The notes under the pieces were generated by a model, which worked only from the letters and a program-made list of their open reading frames with translations, did no database searches and was not told the origin of the DNA. Below, piece by piece: positions 61,401 through 64,000 of a stretch of DNA of 64,000 nt; position 1 is the first letter of the stretch, and every line of letters begins with the position of its first letter. The position numbers and the translations under genes were made by a program. Source of the stretch: Bradyrhizobium sp. Arg816 (GTDB lineage Bacteria; Pseudomonadota; Alphaproteobacteria; Rhizobiales; Xanthobacteraceae); contig NZ_JAPRAQ010000020.1 in NCBI RefSeq assembly GCF_029989365.1, forward strand, positions 1 to 64,000. Reading direction: 5' to 3'.

Positions 61401-63020
61401 TTACTTCGAGCCGCCCTCGGCCGCCTCGTAGGCGTCCCGATAGCCACGCGCAATGCTGCGAACACCGCGTCCGATATCGTCGTAGACATCGTCCGGAAGG
61501 TTTGCCAGCGACACGCGCAGCGACCATTCGGGCGCATCGAAACCGCCGCCGTTCAGCAACACAATGCCGTGGGCTTCGGCCAGTCGAAACGCGAGATCGA
61601 GCGGATGAACGTTCTTCTTCAGGTAGTCGACGGCGTCGTCGCCAATGTTCTTCCGCGCCCAGAACTCGAAATCGATCAGTCCGTAATACGCATCATAGTT
61701 GGGGTTCGGGTTCAGCTTGTCGGCAAGTCCCAGGCCATCGAGCAACGCCCACAGGCGCTTGTTGACGATTTCCATGCATGCGGCCTGATAGGCCTTCTTC
61801 GCGTCCATCATCTCCGCGAGCGAGAAAAGGCTCATCATCACCTGCTGCGGCAGCGACAGGCCCGCCGTGTGATTGAGCGCGACGTCGCGACTGTCGGCGA
61901 CGATGCGGTCGATGAACTTCAGCTTGCGCGGCTCCAGCGTCAGCGGCCCGTAACGCTTGTCGAGCGCCTTCACGGCTGCCTCGGGCAGCTTCGCGATCAT
62001 CTTGTCAAAGATGTTGTCTTCATGAATGGCGATGGCGCCGAGCCGCCATCCCGTGCAGCCGAAGTATTTCGAATAGGAATAGACGCCAATGGTGTTGTGC
62101 GGAAGCTCGCCCAGCAGCGAGCGGAATCCGTGAACGAAAGTGCCGTAGACGTCGTCGGTGAGCAGCATAAGATCGGGGCGCTTGGTCTTGACCAGCTTGC
62201 CCAGCTTGGCGACCGTCTCCGGGCTCACCCCCATCCCGGAGGGATTTGCGGGATTGACGATGAAGAACGCCTTGATCTTCGGATCTTCCAGCTTCTTGAT
62301 TTCCTCGTCGGTGAACTGGAATTTGTTTTCCTGCGGCGCCTTGATCTGGACGACCTTGAGGTCGTAGTCCTCCAAATGCGTCATCTCGATGTAAGGCGTG
62401 AAGATCGGCGTTCCCAGCGCGATGGTGTCGCCGGGAAGCAACAGGCGATTGGCCTTCAGTGACTTGAAGAGGTAGCACATCGCCGCAGTGCCGCCCTCGA
62501 CCGCATAGATGTCGAACTTGCCGGCGGGCCGCGGGTCACCGCAAACGGCCCACGTCAGATATTCGTGCACGACCTTTTCGTTGTGCACCAGCATGCGGTC
62601 CGGCACCGGATAATTGTCGCCGATGATGGAATCGACCAGCTCGTGGACGAAGGCGTCCGCATCGAAGCCGAATTTCTTGACCGCAAAGGGCAGCATCTCC
62701 GACAGGAAGGTCGCGCCCGGCATGTCAGAGTGCTTGGCGAGCCAAGCCTCGTACCTTGCCGCAATGCCCTTGGCCTGGGGCATGCCGCCAATCCCGGCCG
62801 GGTGTTCCATGACGCGCTTGCTCTCGGTGATCGCGAACTGTCCGAGCAGGAAGAAGCCTTCGCGCGGCGTGGTGGCCACCCAGTTCGGATTGCCGCGGCC
62901 GGCGTTCAGGAACGCGGATTGCGTTCGTTTCGACGTCGCCTTGGCGAGATTGATCAGTTCGTCCTTGATCTCGAACGGGCTCAGTGCCTCGAATTTCTTC
63001 AGGGTCAAGATATCGGCCAT
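61401..63020 (-). CDS. aspD: Aspartate 4-decarboxylase / aspartate aminotransferase
   Basis: 539 aa from ATG 63020 (GGGAGCG upstream). Fold-type I PLP enzyme with long N-terminal extension. Diagnostic stretches: SAFLNAGRGNPNWVATTPREG, FFIVNPANPSGMGVSPETV and YSYSKYFGCTGWRLG with the PLP lysine. AspD removes the beta-carboxyl of aspartate, giving alanine and CO2, and consumes a proton. It is divergent from aspT; the exchange of aspartate for alanine plus decarboxylation makes proton-motive force. A FixK box lies 93 bp upstream. Confidence 0.92.
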   Translation of the reverse strand: MADILTLKKFEALSPFEIKDELINLAKATSKRTQSAFLNAGRGNPNWVATTPREGFFLLGQFAITESKRVMEHPAGIGGMPQAKGIAARYEAWLAKHSDMPGATFLSEMLPFAVKKFGFDADAFVHELVDSIIGDNYPVPDRMLVHNEKVVHEYLTWAVCGDPRPAGKFDIYAVEGGTAAMCYLFKSLKANRLLLPGDTIALGTPIFTPYIEMTHLEDYDLKVVQIKAPQENKFQFTDEEIKKLEDPKIKAFFIVNPANPSGMGVSPETVAKLGKLVKTKRPDLMLLTDDVYGTFVHGFRSLLGELPHNTIGVYSYSKYFGCTGWRLGAIAIHEDNIFDKMIAKLPEAAVKALDKRYGPLTLEPRKLKFIDRIVADSRDVALNHTAGLSLPQQVMMSLFSLAEMMDAKKAYQAACMEIVNKRLWALLDGLGLADKLNPNPNYDAYYGLIDFEFWARKNIGDDAVDYLKKNVHPLDLAFRLAEAHGIVLLNGGGFDAPEWSLRVSLANLPDDVYDDIGRGVRSIARGYRDAYEAAEGGSK

Positions 63021-63112
63021 GTGACGCTCCCGAGCGGTGCGAGCTGTTGAAACGAGGTGGAGCCCTCGCCTGTGCAATCGCGCTCAGGATGATCGGCGTC
63101 CGGTGACCTCCC

Positions 63113-63126
63113 TTGATCTACCTCAA
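63113..63126 (-). promoter_or_regulatory. FixK/FNR box (aspD side)
   Basis: TTGATCTACCTCAA, TTGA-N6-TCAA, 93 bp before the aspD start. Confidence 0.7.
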
Positions 63127-63219
63127 GGTCCTGGCCGTAGAGCGGTCCGGATCGCCCCATGTCGCAACGCAGTGAGACGATTTCGTCGGCGGGGTCGCGG
63201 ATGCCATCCCCCCGCGCGC

Positions 63220-63233
63220 TTGACATAAATCAA
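63220..63233 (+). promoter_or_regulatory. FixK/FNR box (aspT side)
   Basis: TTGACATAAATCAA, TTGA-N6-TCAA, 131 bp before the aspT ATG. Confidence 0.7.
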
Positions 63234-63363
63234 CATGACCGGCTCGGACGGGTCGCTTCATCCGGATCGATGCGGCTTCAGCGCTCGTCGCCGGGGTCTT
63301 CGATCCCAAGACGTCGCGCAGGAGCGAAGCGGGGCGCGTGCGACTGCGTGAAGGGGTGACATC

Positions 63364-64000
63364 ATGATCGACTGGTTCTTTCAGACGCTCAAAAGCTATC
63401 CGGAAATCGCGATCTTCCTGTCCTTGGCCTTGGGCTATTATTTCGGCTCCTTCACCTACAAGGGCCTCGGGCTCGGTGCCGTCACCGCGACGCTGATTGC
63501 CGCCGTGATCATCGGCCAGATCGGGATCACGGTAACGGGTCCGCTCAAGCCGTTCTTCTTCCTGATGTTCCTGTTTGCCATCGGCTATGGCGTCGGGCCG
63601 CAATTCGTGCGCGGCATCGCGCAGGACGGCGTCCCACAGGCGATCTTCGCGGCCGTCGTGTGCGTGTTCTGCCTGATCGCGGCGTATGTTGGAGCAAAGC
63701 TTGCAGGCTACGATGTCGGTTCGGCCGCCGGACTTTATGCCGGCTCGCAGACGATCTCGGCATCCATGGGCCTTGCGACCGATGCCATCAACCGGCTCGG
63801 CCTGTCGCCGGAAGAGACCAAGAAGATTCTCGACGGCATGCCGGTCGCCTACGCGGTCACCTATATCTTCGGCACGGTCGGATCCGCGATCGTCCTGGCT
63901 CTGCTTGGTCCGGCACTGCTCGGTATCGATCTCGAGGCGGCCTGCAAGAAATATGAGGAGGAGCACGGGGGCAAGAAGCAGACGGGCGGTCCGGGAACGG
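63364..64000 (+). CDS. aspT: Aspartate:alanine antiporter AspT (3' end beyond the window)
   Basis: The frame from ATG 63364 stays open to the right edge, giving 212 residues. It starts MIDWFFQTLKSYPEIAIFL and has several hydrophobic helices with LFAIGYGVGPQFVRG and GLYAGSQTISASMGLATDAI, characteristic of the AspT (aspartate:alanine exchanger) family. The visible part is the N-terminal membrane half and the beginning of the central cytoplasmic region (EEEHGGKKQTGG). With aspD it would form the aspartate decarboxylation proton pump. Incomplete at the window border. Confidence 0.88.
   Translation, partial: MIDWFFQTLKSYPEIAIFLSLALGYYFGSFTYKGLGLGAVTATLIAAVIIGQIGITVTGPLKPFFFLMFLFAIGYGVGPQFVRGIAQDGVPQAIFAAVVCVFCLIAAYVGAKLAGYDVGSAAGLYAGSQTISASMGLATDAINRLGLSPEETKKILDGMPVAYAVTYIFGTVGSAIVLALLGPALLGIDLEAACKKYEEEHGGKKQTGGPGT

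Larger units (their letters stand above)
63021..63363. promoter_or_regulatory. Divergent aspD/aspT promoter region
   Basis: Contains two perfect FixK/FNR boxes, one per direction, listed separately. No gene. Confidence 0.7.

Overview
The window looks like chromosomal DNA of a Bradyrhizobium-type alphaproteobacterium (order Hyphomicrobiales). The evidence is high GC, many GTG/TTG starts, perfect FixK/FNR-type boxes, DUF3300, DUF2950 and AspD/AspT genes, and remnants of gene families I associate with Bradyrhizobium. The genus is an inference from memory of families; no marker gene is present.

Layout. (1) 1-3.5 kb: replication end of a prophage or integrative element (Toprim primase, D5-type helicase, two small HTH proteins), followed by a 209-bp MITE-like element. 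(2) 4.1-10.6 kb: a GAF/PAS hybrid histidine kinase, two small unknown genes, a strong terminator, a di-haem cytochrome c peroxidase and two small exported proteins, one of the Rap1a/Tai type. (3) 10.6-18.2 kb: an accessory, decayed region. It has pieces of a yedK-like SRAP gene, a possible ADP-ribosyltransferase-fold protein, a frameshifted AbiTii abortive-infection gene, unknown genes, a PIN-domain RNase with an unusual 248-aa partner, and a decayed HTH gene. (4) 16.7-21.7 kb: two direct copies of a ~370-bp repeat bracket an autotransporter. (5) 21.9-31.7 kb: an MFS permease, a Bug-type binding protein, the first of three large wHTH-ATPase-TPR regulators, and a TetR-controlled HlyD/DHA2 efflux operon ending in an aldo/keto reductase.

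(6) 31.7-49.3 kb is the most interesting part. Two more wHTH-STAND ATPase-TPR regulators sit among stress and detoxification genes: an epoxide hydrolase, an enoyl-CoA hydratase, OsmC, cupin, MsrA, a VOC protein, an orphan HisKA_2 kinase, a DJ-1/PfpI protein, two alpha/beta hydrolases, two paralogous unknown proteins and an AraC regulator. Six promoter regions here carry direct repeats of TAAC(A/G) with an exact 10-bp period. All are oriented toward the downstream gene and lie 22 bp upstream of a -10-like hexamer. This looks like the operator of an undescribed regulon, and the OmpR-type regulators nearby are the obvious candidates to bind it. One of these regions also carries a 20-unit AG dinucleotide repeat.

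(7) 49.5-64 kb: a BisC-like molybdoenzyme, RidA, then genes linked by four perfect TTGA-N6-TCAA boxes, as expected for FNR/FixK control under low oxygen. These are a DUF3300/DUF2950 exported-protein operon, a HlyD/membrane-protein pair, a PPK2 polyphosphate kinase with a small partner, and the divergent aspartate 4-decarboxylase and aspartate:alanine antiporter genes. The antiporter gene runs off the right edge.
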